This document shows positions 1 through 9,968 of a stretch of DNA of 64,000 bases, one piece after another. Each line of letters begins with the position of its first letter. The first letter of the stretch is position 1. Source of the DNA: Chondrosia reniformis (Eukaryota; Porifera; Demospongiae; Chondrillida; Chondrillidae); NCBI GenBank assembly GCA_947172415.1, contig OX359199.1, positions 3,374,001 through 3,438,000 on the forward strand. Reading direction: 5' to 3'. The notes beneath the pieces are model-generated. The model was not told where the DNA came from. It searched no databases and worked only from the letters and a program-made list of their open reading frames with translations. The position numbers and the translations under genes are program-made.

Positions 1-174
1 TGCACACTTGTACAGTGTGTTAGAAAAAAAGGAGTTGCAGACAACTGATCCCAATCATGTATATGCATGTTTAGCAGAATTCAGCTGTTTCGGGCTCATT
101 AGCCCTCATCATTGCAACATACCAAAATCATGGATTCAGTCTTTCAAGAATAATAATTAACATGCAATTTTGCT

Positions 175-335
175 ACTTCAATGACATCATATTTAGTTGA
201 AGACTGCAAAACAGAAACAGAATTAATTTAAAACTTCCTAGCTCATGCTCCATAAAACATACAGAAACTAGGAATATTTTAAAAGTTACAATATTCATAT
301 CATAGAGTACGGTAGTCCTCAATAGTAGGGATGGC
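175..335. repeat. dispersed repeat, copy 1 (partner at 11625-11775)
   Basis: This segment aligns with 11625-11775. Shared landmarks in the same order are AATGACRTCRTA, a TCGAAG/TTGAAG block, CATGCTCCATAAAA, TACAGAAACTAG and a terminal GTAGGGATGGC. A third locus at 11205-11245 shares the GAGTACGGTAGT...GTAGGGATG end. No coding potential is visible, so it looks like an old non-autonomous transposon or its remnant. Confidence 0.6.
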
Positions 336-746
336 CACAAAAAATGGCCGCCTTATGTAATGCATGGTATCATGTGCATGGTAAAATCAACTGTAGCACT
401 CATCATGAAGGAGTGCTCGAATTGTAATTGAATTGTACATAAAATTCAGAGATAACCATTAAATAAGAGTAAGACCAGCAGCGAATGAAAAACCAAAAGC
501 CACGATCTTGAAAAATTCCTCACTTTCTCAGTCTTATTATTATTATTCTTTCTTTTCTCGAGCTAACGCTCCTGTCGAAGGAAATACCCTATTACTTTTG
601 ATAGAAATCGTACCAAATCGAACCTGAACCAGGGAATAGATACACTAGGTTTGAATGCGTTCTACACGAAGCATGTTATTTCTTAAGATCTTAAGAGTGG
701 GACCTTTTCGGACGCAATTTTGTAATTAAGATTTCTGGGTTATCTG

Positions 747-771
747 CTCTCTCTCTCTCTCTCTCTCTCTT
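747..771. repeat. (CT)n microsatellite
   Basis: An uninterrupted CT dinucleotide run of about 25 bases in non-coding DNA. Confidence 0.95.
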
Positions 772-1152
772 TGCAAATTTATCGCCAAGAGAACACTTAC
801 AAAATAAATTTTAACAAATAATATTAAGGGGAAAACAAGCAAAATAAAAACATCTTAAAAAATGAAATTAGAAGTAGGGATGGCCCATGCAACAAATGGC
901 AAACACATCTGGAAAAAGTAGCAAAACAAGAGAGTGACCATGTGATAAGGCATACTGAAATTTAAGTGACTTAACCATACACATCATTTCTTTATTTGGG
1001 CGCATCATTCCTACTTCAGCTATCATTATACTGGATATTTTTAATTTGCTTAATATAAATAATTCATAAAAATAAGATGTAGGGATATATGAACATACAT
1101 ATGGCTTGCACCTATAAACACTATAGCTGCGCTAATTAATAGATATAATTAC

Positions 1153-1745
1153 ACCTTCAAGTTAAAGAAGTCTATTGCTATATTGTTCTACCTTGTCCTT
1201 GGTGAGAAAGAAGTTTAGCTTAGAATCAAGTAAGTTTAATGCTTACATGAGGAAAAAGTTACTATACTGAAAAAATTCTATTATAATATTGGCCAGAAAG
1301 AGGTTAAATTTCTAATAGAGTTCAATAAGGAATATACTCACTAAAGCTAAAGAAATGGCATGTGTGTATCATAGCTTATACATTTTCCAATCTGTATCTG
1401 CATACATACATTCAAGATATCAGTTGAAACAATCAGCAAATTGGTGAGAAGTACTTGAATGTCTAAAACATGCAAAACCTATTTAGATTTTGCTATAATT
1501 GTAATAAAAGTGTGCATGTTAGGCAAAACAGTGGAAACACTCTGGTGTCTCTCTTAAATCTAAATTGCTAAAAACACTGCAATCAGTAAAACTGTGACAA
1601 AGGGTAGACCTCTGAGTTACTATACTTTAAAAAACTGTATTTTTCTATTGGCCAGAAGCAAGTCAACTTTCTAATGAAGTTCAATTAGGAATATACTTAC
1701 TAGCTAAAGACCTGTACAATTATGAAGAGGTTAAATTTTTAAGGA
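1153..1745 (+). repeat. degenerate duplicate of the Helitron leader and first codons
   Basis: Bases 1366-1612 match 2037-2290, the leader and the first roughly 45 codons of the Helitron N-terminal frame (zinc ribbon and start of the first GRP unit), but with substitutions and indels that break the frame. Bases 1170-1250 match 1930-2010. Bases 1258-1345 and 1624-1740 are two copies of a further block (shared TATTGGCCAGAA and GAATATAC). The 5' part of the element was therefore duplicated at least once and the outer copy is decaying. Confidence 0.75.
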
Positions 1746-1909
1746 AGTACGGTACCAGTCAGTAAAAACTGAATATTTTCCATTCGTACCCTACCTGTAT
1801 CAAACGCATACATAGCTCGTAGATTAAAATCCTTACAATCTGAAATGGGTTCAGCTGTACGTACATTACTTAGATAGCACATTCAAGATTAGTCAATAGG
1901 ACACTTTTA

Positions 1910-2142
1910 CTCCATTTGCAGATCAATTGATCTATTGTTATATTGTTCTGCCTTGTCCTTGGTGAGAAAGAAGTTTAGCTTAGAATCAAATAAGCTTATT
2001 GATTACTTGAGGAAAAACTTACTCTACTTAAAAACTGTAGCTTACATTTCCCAATCTGTATCTGCAGAATTAATAATATCTACTTCAAGATATCAGTTGA
2101 AACAATCAGGAAACTGGTGAGAAGTACATAAATGTCTTAAAC
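1910..2142 (+). repeat. leader of the Helitron, second copy
   Basis: This is the better-preserved copy of the block at 1170-1250 plus 1366-1480, directly upstream of the ATG at 2143. It contains a 61-codon open frame (1935-2120) that is simply the translation of the repeated leader and has no recognisable domain, so I do not call it a gene. Confidence 0.65.
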
Positions 2143-3342
2143 ATGCGAAACCTCTTTAGAACTTGCTATAATTGTAATAAAAGTGTGCATGTTAAGCCAA
2201 AACAGTGCAAACACTGTGGTGTCTCTCTTAAATCTAAATCGCTAAAAAACACTGCATTGAGTAAAACAGTGACAAAGGGTAGACCTTTGGGTACAACTGC
2301 TTCAGCTGGGTACTGTGTTTCGAACGGCAGACCCACAGGTACCACTACCGAAGCTGGCTATGATGTCAGTAAGTCCGGTGGCAGACCCACAAGTACCACT
2401 GCCGAAGCTGGCTATGATGTCAGTAAGTCCGGTGGCAGACCCACAGGTACCACTGCCGAAGCTGGGTATGATGTAAGTAAGGCCGGTGGCAGACCCACAG
2501 GTACCACTACTGAAGCCGGCTATGATGTCAGTAAGTCCGTTGGCAGACCCACAGGTACCACTGCCGAAGCTGGGTATGATGTAAGTAAGGCCGGTGGCAG
2601 ACCCACAGGTACCACTACCGAAGCTAGCTATGATGTCAGTAAGTCCGGTGGCAGACCCACAGGTACCACTACCGAAGCTGGGTATGATGTAAGTAAGGCC
2701 AGTGGCAGACCCACAGGTACCACTACCGAAGCTGGCTATGATGTCAGTAAGTCCGGTGGCAGACCCACAGGTACCACTGCCGAAGCTGGGTATGATGTAA
2801 GTAAGGCCGGTGGCAGACCCACAGGTACCACTCCCAAAGCTGGGTATGATGTAAGTAAGGCCGGTGGCAGACCCACAGGTACCACTGCCGAAGCTGGGTA
2901 TGATGTAAGTAAGGCCGGTGGCAGACCCACAGGTACCACTACTGAAGCCGGCTATGATGTCAGTAAGTCCGTTGGCAGACCCACAGGTACCACTGCCGAA
3001 GCTGGGTATGATGTAAGTAAGGCCGGTGGCAGACCCACAGGTACCACTACCGAAGCTGGCTATGATGTCAGTAAGTCCGGTGGCAGACCCACAGGTACCA
3101 CTGCCGAAGCTGGGTATGATGTAAGTAAGGCCGGTGGCAGACCCACAGGTACCACTACCGAAGCTGGCTATGATGTCAGTAAGTCCGGTGGCAGACCCAC
3201 AGGTACCACTGCCGAAGCTGGGTATGATGTAAGTAAGTCCGGTGGCAGACCCACAGGTACCACTCCCAAAGCTGGGTATGATGTAAGTCCGGTGGCAGAC
3301 CCACAGGTACCTCTGCCGAAGCTGGGTATGACATTGGTGTAG
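2143..3342 (+). CDS. zinc-ribbon protein with 18-residue GRP repeats (Helitron N-terminus)
   Basis: This 399-residue frame begins at an ATG after the duplicated leader. Residues 8-25 form a C-x2-C...C-x2-C zinc ribbon (C8, C11, C22, C25) followed by a lysine-rich linker. From about residue 46 it consists of about nineteen near-identical units of the form GRPxGTTxEAGYDVSKxG. GRP is also the core of AT-hook DNA-binding peptides, so minor-groove binding is a reasonable but unproven inference. The final unit (near 3289) lost 4 bp, which throws the protein out of frame and makes it end with a non-repeat tail at 3342. In another frame the repeat continues as a degraded unit, then joins the next block. 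In family members this region is probably fused to the Helitron replicase downstream. Zinc binding and the DNA role are inferred from motif only. Confidence 0.65.
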   Translation: MRNLFRTCYNCNKSVHVKPKQCKHCGVSLKSKSLKNTALSKTVTKGRPLGTTASAGYCVSNGRPTGTTTEAGYDVSKSGGRPTSTTAEAGYDVSKSGGRPTGTTAEAGYDVSKAGGRPTGTTTEAGYDVSKSVGRPTGTTAEAGYDVSKAGGRPTGTTTEASYDVSKSGGRPTGTTTEAGYDVSKASGRPTGTTTEAGYDVSKSGGRPTGTTAEAGYDVSKAGGRPTGTTPKAGYDVSKAGGRPTGTTAEAGYDVSKAGGRPTGTTTEAGYDVSKSVGRPTGTTAEAGYDVSKAGGRPTGTTTEAGYDVSKSGGRPTGTTAEAGYDVSKAGGRPTGTTTEAGYDVSKSGGRPTGTTAEAGYDVSKSGGRPTGTTPKAGYDVSPVADPQVPLPKLGMTLV

Positions 3343-3345
3343 CAG
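2278..3345 (+). repeat. 54-bp tandem coding repeat, about 19 copies
   Basis: The GRP units are encoded by a 54-bp tandem repeat (18 codons), each carrying GGCAGACCCACAGGTACCAC. Neighbouring units often alternate between a TEAGYDVSKSG and an AEAGYDVSKAG type, and the longer pattern repeats, which indicates unequal exchange of dimers or larger blocks. The units are far more alike than the ends, so the array has been homogenised recently compared with the rest of the element. Confidence 0.9.
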
Positions 3346-3369
3346 GTGGAAGATGTCTAGGTGCTGTAG

Positions 3370-4607
3370 ACCAGCAACCAAGAAGGAGCAACACTACAGC
3401 ACAATGTCAGCAGACATGCACAAGAGAGGGCAAAGAAATGTGCACAAATCAAGACGTTTCAGTGCACTGATAGCAACGCCCTCAATGTATCAGAAGAAAA
3501 ACTTAAAGGGATTAAAAATCTTATAGTTAAACAAAAGAAATTCGACAAATGTGGGAAAATACTCTATTCCACTGTAGACAACAGTCGGACATGCCTTATT
3601 CCCCCTCCAAAGGATGTTACCATAGAAAAGTCACCTGGAGATGCATACCTGAAAGCTCTGCCTTATGAGCACAAGCTAACATTTATCCATACCAATGGTA
3701 AATGGTGCAGCTGCCCAGTGTGCAAAAAAGGAAAGGCCATTCCCACAGACCAACATGGTGGGGATGTCCACTTGCCTCCAACTTCCAATAGGTGCAAGGT
3801 AAGTGAAAAAATTGGAATATGGAGTTGCCAGGAGCCATTGCTAATCTAGCTAATGACTACGAGAAGAGGCAAGTCAGTCTTTCTGGGCTGTACTCAACCA
3901 CATAACGTGATGCTACACCCAGACAGTATAGACATGTCCTAGGCCAAGTGTACACAGGTCACAGGCAGGACAGACACTATTATGGGCTTTTTGGCTTTTT
4001 AGCTGCCAAAGAGGAAGATATTAGGGAGCACAGCAAGAAGCCAGAGAGTGATGTAAGAATACATCAGTCCTTGAAGTGGTTGAAGGGGCACAACCACCTG
4101 TACAGTGAGTTTTACTCCAACTTTGAGACACTGTACAGATATCAGGAAAGGCCATCAATTCTCAATCCTAGGCTGATTGAACATCAGCAATTTACTTATG
4201 ATGACCTTCTTCAACAAAAAGCATTGGGGATGATTTTCCCCTCCAGTTCTCAGTATTTCGATCAGTTTCCAGCCATCCACAGTGTACAGCAAGCAGCTGG
4301 AATGCAACATCCTCGAGAAGGTCAAAGTGAGAGGATGGAGCAGGCTATTGATAAGCTCAAAGCTATGACAAAGCTGCGTTATGGAGAGATATACCTAGAA
4401 CCAAAGCTGTTTCCTCATCTTCACCCATATGGCTTTGGTGGGTGGTATTTCGGTTGTCCTATGGAGTTTGCAGACCATACAAAAATGAGGCTGTATGATG
4501 TGAGAGGGTGCTTTGCCAGAGATCGCCATTATCCCTTCTTCAAATTTGATTTGATGACAAAGCTCAGATTAAAAGCTTATGCTGCCAAAACTGTCAATAT
4601 TGCTTAA
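3370..4607 (+). pseudogene. Helitron replicase, N-terminal region
   Basis: From 3370 an open frame runs to about 3810 and contains a cysteine-rich WCSCPVCKKGK segment, then shifts frame at an A-run near 3810-3815 and continues to 4607 with an in-frame TAA at 3903. The second part carries the features of the region preceding the Rep domain in animal Helitrons: a segment ending EPKLFPHLHPYGFGGW, then a block with RDRHYPFFKFDLMTKLRL near the end, like the helitron helicase-like N-terminal domain. The terminal TAA at 4605 is in frame with the next block (4620-5876), so it interrupts what was one continuous replicase. The product would be a DNA-binding part of a rolling-circle transposase. Confidence 0.7.
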
Positions 4608-4619
4608 CAAACAGAGAAA

Positions 4620-5876
4620 TTGACAGCCCAAAAAGTACTCACAGCTGAACAAAGTGATGACCCCTACTCTTCATATGGCAAAGAGATGCCAAATTGCATT
4701 CCTGGATCACCCCAATATTGGAAGGTGTTTGGCCTGGATCTCATTGCCATGACCCAAACAAGAGGTCTCCCCGACTTCTTTGTTACTCTGACCGTAAATG
4801 ATACTTTGCCACACATCCAAGCAACTGTTAAGTCAGGATGGGGAGCGGCTGAGAAACCAGAGGACATCCAGTTAGATGCTGCCACAAACTCCCAACCAGT
4901 GGGTAGCTACCCTGATGTGTCTGTCATGGCAGCAGAAGAGAGGTTTCAGTGGTTTATGAATAATTACCTCAAAAAGGGTAAAGAAGCCCCACTAGGAAAG
5001 GTTGTGGACTATGTCTGGAAGAAGGAATACCAGAAAAGAGGAGCAGGGTAGTGGCATATGCTGCTTTGGATAGAGCCTGGAACTATCCCAGATAATGCAG
5101 TTGTAGCTGAAATGCCACGTGCCAAAGATACAAAAAATCCCACAGCCAAATACATAAGGAAGTTGGTTAAAGAGCTACAAAAGCATGGTACATGCACCTC
5201 TAAATGCTTCCAAAAGGCCTTTGGCCAGACTACTAACAAGTGTAAGTTTGGCTTTCCTTATAATGTACCTCAGGAGATGGATGAGCTAGATGAAGACTAC
5301 ACACGTTATTTATATGCACGCCATCATGATGAGGACAAAATGGTTGTGCCTTACAACCTTGAAATGCCAGTGGTCTGGGGTGCAGGATTGAATGTCCAGC
5401 GAGTTAGTAGACACGGTTTTGAAATTTACTTGGCCAAGTACATCTCTAAGGCCGAACCTACCACAAATATTGAGTTACCAGAGGGCTCATCTGCACCTGA
5501 AAGGTACCTCAAAACCAGAGTCATAGGGGCTGTTGAGGCTTTAGAGGTGCTGATGAGCTACCAACAGCACTCTATGTCACGTTTAGCTATTTACTTACCC
5601 ACTGAGGTGAGACCAGCCACAAGATGTCTTAAACATAAGAGATTCTTAGAAGGGCTTCCACCTGAATCAGAAGACATTTTCTATATGGTTAAATTTAAAA
5701 CATACCTACAAAGACCAAATAAACTGAAAGCAATCACCCACCCTGACTACTACAAGTGGTGGAGACCGATTCTTCCAAGTGAAAGAAGAACAGCTGCTAA
5801 GAAAATGGCTGAACAACAGTCCTACCCTTCAACATTTGAGGAAGGTTCTGATAAGGGGGACTTTGATGAATTCTAG
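4620..5876 (+). pseudogene. Helitron Rep (HUH/Y2 nuclease), catalytic His lost to a stop
   Basis: The frame holds the rolling-circle replication initiator (Rep) of a Helitron, which nicks and joins single DNA strands using a metal-binding HUH motif and two tyrosines. Motif 1 (LPDFFVTLT) lies near 4770. The HUH site is expected at EYQKRGAG-x-WHMLLW, where x, the first histidine position, is a TAG stop (5049-5051); the second His follows as W-H. The Y2 motif IYLAKYISK is intact, with the two tyrosines starting at 5427 and 5439, followed by a long conserved C-terminal part. Another in-frame TAG ends it at 5874-5876, with 21 more codons open beyond. With the HUH pair broken the nuclease should be inactive even if the stop were read through. 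Confidence 0.8.
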
Positions 5877-5964
5877 AAATACAAATTATTACGAGACAAA
5901 GAGGTTTCTTCTCTAAAGACAAGAATACAATCAAACATGTAACATAGTCTTACTACGGGAAGTA

Positions 5965-6979
5965 GTGAGGGCTAAAGATCCCCAATTGCAGTGTCTACTA
6001 GACAAAGTTAGGATGGGTATACATGACGAAGAGGTGGCAACCATCTTGGCATCTAGATGGCAACAGGAAGACCTGGAGAAAGTAGACCTTATTGCTACTG
6101 CGATAATCTGCTCCAAACGAGATGAATGCAAACACTACAATGATTTATGCTTAGAAATGTTGGATGGTGTCAGTATGAAATATGAAACTATTGACACAGA
6201 TCACAATGTTATGCCAATAAGGGCTACAGATAAAAAAAAGAATTCAGAAAGTTTCAGACAGACTTCCTGATGAATTGCATTTGAAAGTGGGTGCAAGAGT
6301 TGTAGTAAAACGAAACATAAATGTTCAACGAGGTTGGGTAAATGGCACAATTGCTCAAATTATTTCACTTGCTACAAATTGTATTGTATTGTGTCAAGTT
6401 GACAAACCAAGGGAACATCTAGCCTTACCTCGATTTAAGCAAATCATTAAAATAGCAGGAGCATCCTATCATATTGTGCGTCGCCAATTTCTTGTGATGC
6501 CTGGTTATGCAGTCACAGTCCATCGTGTACAGGGCATGACAGTAAAGAAGGCTATTGTACTATTAAATAAAAATGTTTTTGCAAGCGGTCAAGCTTATGT
6601 CGCCCTTAGTAGGGTCAGAAACATTGATGACTTAACAATCTGGAAATATAATCCTTCAGCAATTCACATTAATGAGTTTTACAAGCTACTACTACAATGG
6701 TGTGATGCACAAGATGAAATCAGACCAAGTAGCCTGCCTTCAATAGGTAATGTCACTTATCCATTACGACCTGACAAAATTAGTAATGCTCCTCTGCCAT
6801 TTTATAAGATGAATGAGGACATGTTCCCAGAAACAGTATGTGTTTCCCATGAAACACCTGACACACCTACAATTGCACATCAGGTGTCTTCAGTACAAAC
6901 AAAAAAAGGCAAAAGCACTAGAAAGAGAAGAGCTCCTAAAGCAGGAAGTGCTTCTTCCAAAAAAAGTGTAGCCAAATAA
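5965..6979 (+). pseudogene. C-terminal half of a PIF1-type Helitron helicase
   Basis: Two overlapping blocks (frame of 5965-6270, then frame of 6275-6979) read as one helicase C-terminus split by a frameshift in an eight-A run near 6230. Recognisable elements are a LKVGARVVVKRN block, the late SF1 helicase motif GYAVTVHRVQGMTV (about 6503-6544) and ASGQAYVALSRVRN (about 6581-6622). A PIF1 helicase needs Walker A and B in its N-terminal half; neither is present. The preceding block ends at 5876 and only about 90 non-coding bases intervene, so the ATPase half (a few hundred codons) has been deleted. The C-terminus after about residue 190 is lysine- and arginine-rich. Unwinding activity cannot remain. 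Confidence 0.8.
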
Positions 6980-6987
6980 GTACAGCT

Positions 6988-7631
6988 AGTAATAGCAGTA
7001 ACACTACTACTGTTAACCTGGGTATTTCTTTAGTAAAACCACCACCTACTTTGGAATGGAAAAAGGGTGCCATAGCCACTCTTTAAAAGTACACCACTAT
7101 TCAAATTATAGAAAAAACTGCAGAACTTGATCAAATCAATCCTAAGCCATGCCCTGAAATATATCCTCATATTCAAGATGAGGTTCTAGGTGATGGAAAT
7201 TGCGGTTTTAGAGCCCTTTCAAAACAAATCACAGGCACTGAATTTAATCATGCAGCAATTAGAGCTGCACTTGTACAATTTATGTGCATTTCTTGTGAGG
7301 GACTAAGCAGTCCTCCACTTATAATGACTCAAACATATCCAAGTATGGACAACTATATAGAGACTACACATATGGATAAACCATGCACCTGGATAACAGA
7401 AATAGAGTTGCACTATATAGCCCCCTATTACAAATAACCATAGCCACATATTTAACTTATGGCAACCAGAGAAGGTGTGTTATACTTAATCCCATTTTAA
7501 AGGTGACACAAGGTATGATTTCAACAAAAGACCATCATCTTCACTTATATCATAATAGTGTAGGGAATCACTATGACAGTGTTGTTTTAAAAGTTTTCTT
7601 TCATGAAAATCGACAATTTCACAGTCAATAG
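6988..7631 (+). pseudogene. OTU-family cysteine protease domain of the Helitron
   Basis: In the frame open from 7087 to 7437 the catalytic-loop motif VLGDGNCGFRALS appears, with the nucleophile cysteine at 7201-7203 and the conserved Asp two residues before it. The second half, including the catalytic-His segment (LYHNSVGNHYDSVVL), is in another frame (7383-7631), so a frameshift lies near 7430. A TAA at 7084 separates the domain from the leading linker. OTU proteases remove ubiquitin or act as processing proteases; in OTU-bearing Helitrons the domain's function is unknown. Length and order of motifs fit a complete OTU fold. Confidence 0.75.
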
Positions 7632-8230
7632 AGATCACCTTCTAGCCTACCAAATAAATACAGACTATAAATAATAAACAAAATATATCTCGGGCATATA
7701 AATTTCCGACATACCATAGGATGGCTTTTAATTGTGATGGGCAATTAAATGCGAATTGTATATATAAATTTTGATTCCAATCAAATTTTTTGGAATTACA
7801 AAGTTATCATCACACTTTGGAAGTGGCAAGAATGAGTCTCCTACGGTACGTATCTAAAGCATTTGTCTGCTTCCAACAGTCTTCCAACAATAAAAGAAAC
7901 AGTCTTCCATCTCATCTTATTGGAGAAGCAAACCAATCAAAATCAAAGTTTGAATTTTAATACAAACCACAAGTGAGGATGGCGTAGCATAAGGAGGCAT
8001 GCACTATAGGCAAAAGAGAGAGAGAGAGAGAGAGTGTTAATTAAAGTGACTAGTCCCTTAAGTGCAGTGTAGAGTGGTCTGCCTAATCTCCTATCTAGAG
8101 CTAATGTTCAAACCAACTATCTAGTGGTACTGTTTTGTTAAGGTATAACCCTTCAGTCAGTGGAGTTTTGTGGATTTCCCTATGCCATTTTTAAAGTTGT
8201 GAGGTTTTTTCAGTTTTTCGCACCTCAGAC
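7632..8230. other. non-coding spacer between two elements
   Basis: AT-rich sequence without a supported frame. It contains a GA microsatellite (8015-8034) and a short repeat of ACAGTCTTCCA near 7880 and 7900. The 3' end of the Helitron must lie in here but I could not find a convincing hairpin plus CTRR terminus. Confidence 0.5.
8015..8034. repeat. (GA)n microsatellite
   Basis: A GA dinucleotide run of about 20 bases. Confidence 0.95.
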
Positions 8231-8250
8231 TATGGATTACTTCTAACACT

Positions 8251-9297
8251 TGTCCCTTCTGCCAGAAAGTATTTGTCAGGGTAGGTAACCACCTGAAAGG
8301 ATGCCCTCAGAGGAAAGGCAGAGACTATGACCACCTTCTGTCAAAGAAAACACTCTACAAGAGAAACAAGGTGAGAAAGGAAGCATGTCCCAAGTGTGGA
8401 AAACTATACCTAAGGCTAGAAACACATCTGAGGAACAGTGCAACATGCAAAAACCCTACTCTGTTGGACTCTGAACAGACCAATGAAGCCTCAGTCCAAG
8501 AAGCTGATCCAGGTGAGCCCACCATAGTCCAGACTGAGTCAGCCAACCCCCACCTACCACCATCACTGTCATTCAAGACACTACCTCACATAAAAGTACC
8601 AAAAACTGAAGAAGAATGGAGAACTGCTGATGATTTTTTTAGATTAAACCTTGTGCCTGAGGTATGTGCCTCACATTCAGTTGATGAAATTAATGACATC
8701 TTGTCCAAAGGCATATATGAGCACCTTTACAAGTCAAACAATCCAGGCAATCACCACCTTGGCCAATCACAATAACACAATCATCACCCTGGTCAGTCAC
8801 ATCAACACAACCAACACCCACATAATAGAGTACTGAAAAAGGTTAGAGAAGAAAAGAAAGCAATTAAGAAACAGCTAAGGAGTCTCAGAAAAAGTGGAAG
8901 CGAAAAGGAGTGCCAAGTGCTTGCTCAGGATTTCCATAATCTGCTTCGACGATACAGTAAACTAATAAAAGAAGAGAATAAGAAAGAAATCAAGAGAAAG
9001 ACACAAAATGAGAGAAAAGAATGCCATTGCAACTTCAGGAGATTTGTAAGTAGACTCCTCGATGATGATGAAAAATACACAAGCATCCAACCTCAATTCA
9101 CCAAGAGCCAGGCTGACAAATACTTCAAGGAGACCTATAAGAGTGATCCTGCATCATTCACGAGACCAAACTGGATGAAGATAGTCGCTGAACCAACGGT
9201 CCCCTTTGACATGGCACCCATCTGCAGTGAAGAGGTAATATTTATTCTAAACCATCATCACCTAGTCCAACCGACCAAATTCCATATTCTGTTTTGA
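8251..9297 (+). pseudogene. LINE ORF, N-terminal part with two zinc fingers
   Basis: One frame runs from upstream of 8251 to 9297 with a single in-frame TAA at 8773. It starts with two C2H2/CCHC-like fingers, CPFCQ...H...C and CPKCG...H...C (cysteines at 8251, 8260, then 8389, 8398), followed by an acidic linker, a block with KTEEEWRTADDFFRLN, and after the stop a long lysine/glutamate-rich helix. Near 9210-9240 comes the entry to the RT domain (PFDMAPICSEEV). The open frame then shifts: SSPSPTDQIPYSVLRNCPSL is read in the frame of the next block. Zinc fingers in such LINEs contact the target DNA. Start codon not identified. Confidence 0.7.
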
Positions 9298-9968
9298 GGA
9301 ACTGCCCATCACTCCTGCCAGCCCTGCATGTTTTCAAATTTGCCCTCAATGCCATCACGGATACATTACCCCACAATGCCAACCTACATCTGTGGAAGAA
9401 GTCTCCATCGCCCACCTGCAAGCTTTGCCCCGAAAAGCAGACCCTCTCACATGTTCTAAACAGTTGCAGCACTGCCCTGAATCATCGCCGTTTCAACCTC
9501 AGACACGACAGTGTGCTAAAGGATCTGTATCGCTGTCTCAAGCACCACCTTCCTAATGGGAGTAAACTAACTGTGGACCTCCTGGACACCGAATACTCCT
9601 TCCCACAGCACATTGTAACAACTGATCTGAGACCCGATCTAGTCATCTGGAATGATACCTCAAAATCCATAATCATCATTGAGCTGACCATTGCATTTGA
9701 AACTGCCTTTGAACATGCCCATGAGAGAAAGAGGTTCAAATACAGTAACTTAGAAAGGAGATGCCAGAGAAATGGTTTTAATGCAAAACTGATCACAGTA
9801 GAAGTAGGATCAAGAGGTTTCATCAACACAGCCAGTTTTGACAGCCTGTATAATGTAGTCAGAGTCAACAAAAAAGAAAGAAAAGAGCTGGAAATGAAGG
9901 TAATCAGAAGCTGCATCCTCCGGTCCTATGACATTTGGTGCAAAAGAAATTGGGAAAATTCTATTTAA
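9294..9968 (+). pseudogene. LINE ORF, C-terminal zinc knuckle and RLE endonuclease
   Basis: The frame begins in the first conserved helix of the RT domain (ending LPALHVF near 9340) and passes directly into the C-terminal region, FALNAITDTLPHNANL, which in complete relatives lies several hundred residues later. It then shows a CCHC knuckle (C-x2-C-x7-H-x4-C, about 9418-9472), an RHD tripeptide near 9500, RPDLVIW near 9631 and IIIIELTIAFE near 9673. These are the hallmark residues of the PD-(D/E)XK restriction-like endonuclease that nicks the target site. The nuclease appears complete with no stop until 9968, but without RT the element cannot move alone. Confidence 0.75.

Larger units (their letters stand above)
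1..1150. other. AT-rich non-coding stretch
   Basis: I see no coding region here on either strand. The stretch is AT-rich and contains a dispersed repeat (175-335), a CT microsatellite (747-771) and a short TTA run near 535-550. The short motif GTAGGGATGGC occurs near 328 and 874 and again near 11760, which suggests remnants of one repeat family. Confidence 0.6.
2143..7631 (+). mobile_element. decayed Helitron-like element with OTU domain
   Basis: Six consecutive plus-strand coding blocks give, in order, a zinc ribbon, GRP repeats, a Helitron N-terminal region, a HUH/Y2 Rep, the C-terminal half of a PIF1-family helicase and an OTU cysteine protease. That set is the coding content of animal Helitrons of the OTU-bearing (Helentron-like) type. 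The blocks were once one or two long frames. They are now separated by in-frame stops (about 3903, 4605, 5049, 5874, 7084), frameshifts (about 3289, 3810, 6230, 7430) and a large deletion near 5877-5964. I could not identify the terminal TC, CTRR or 3' hairpin, so the true element is probably longer than given. It looks non-functional as it stands. Confidence 0.8.

Noticed and set aside
2302..3381. 359-codon antisense frame across the GRP repeats
   Set aside because: It exists only because the 54-bp repeat has no stop in that phase; the sense strand carries the zinc ribbon and continues into the Helitron protein.
9482..9916. 144-codon minus-strand frame
   Set aside because: Shadow of the RLE endonuclease frame on the plus strand, which has recognisable motifs.
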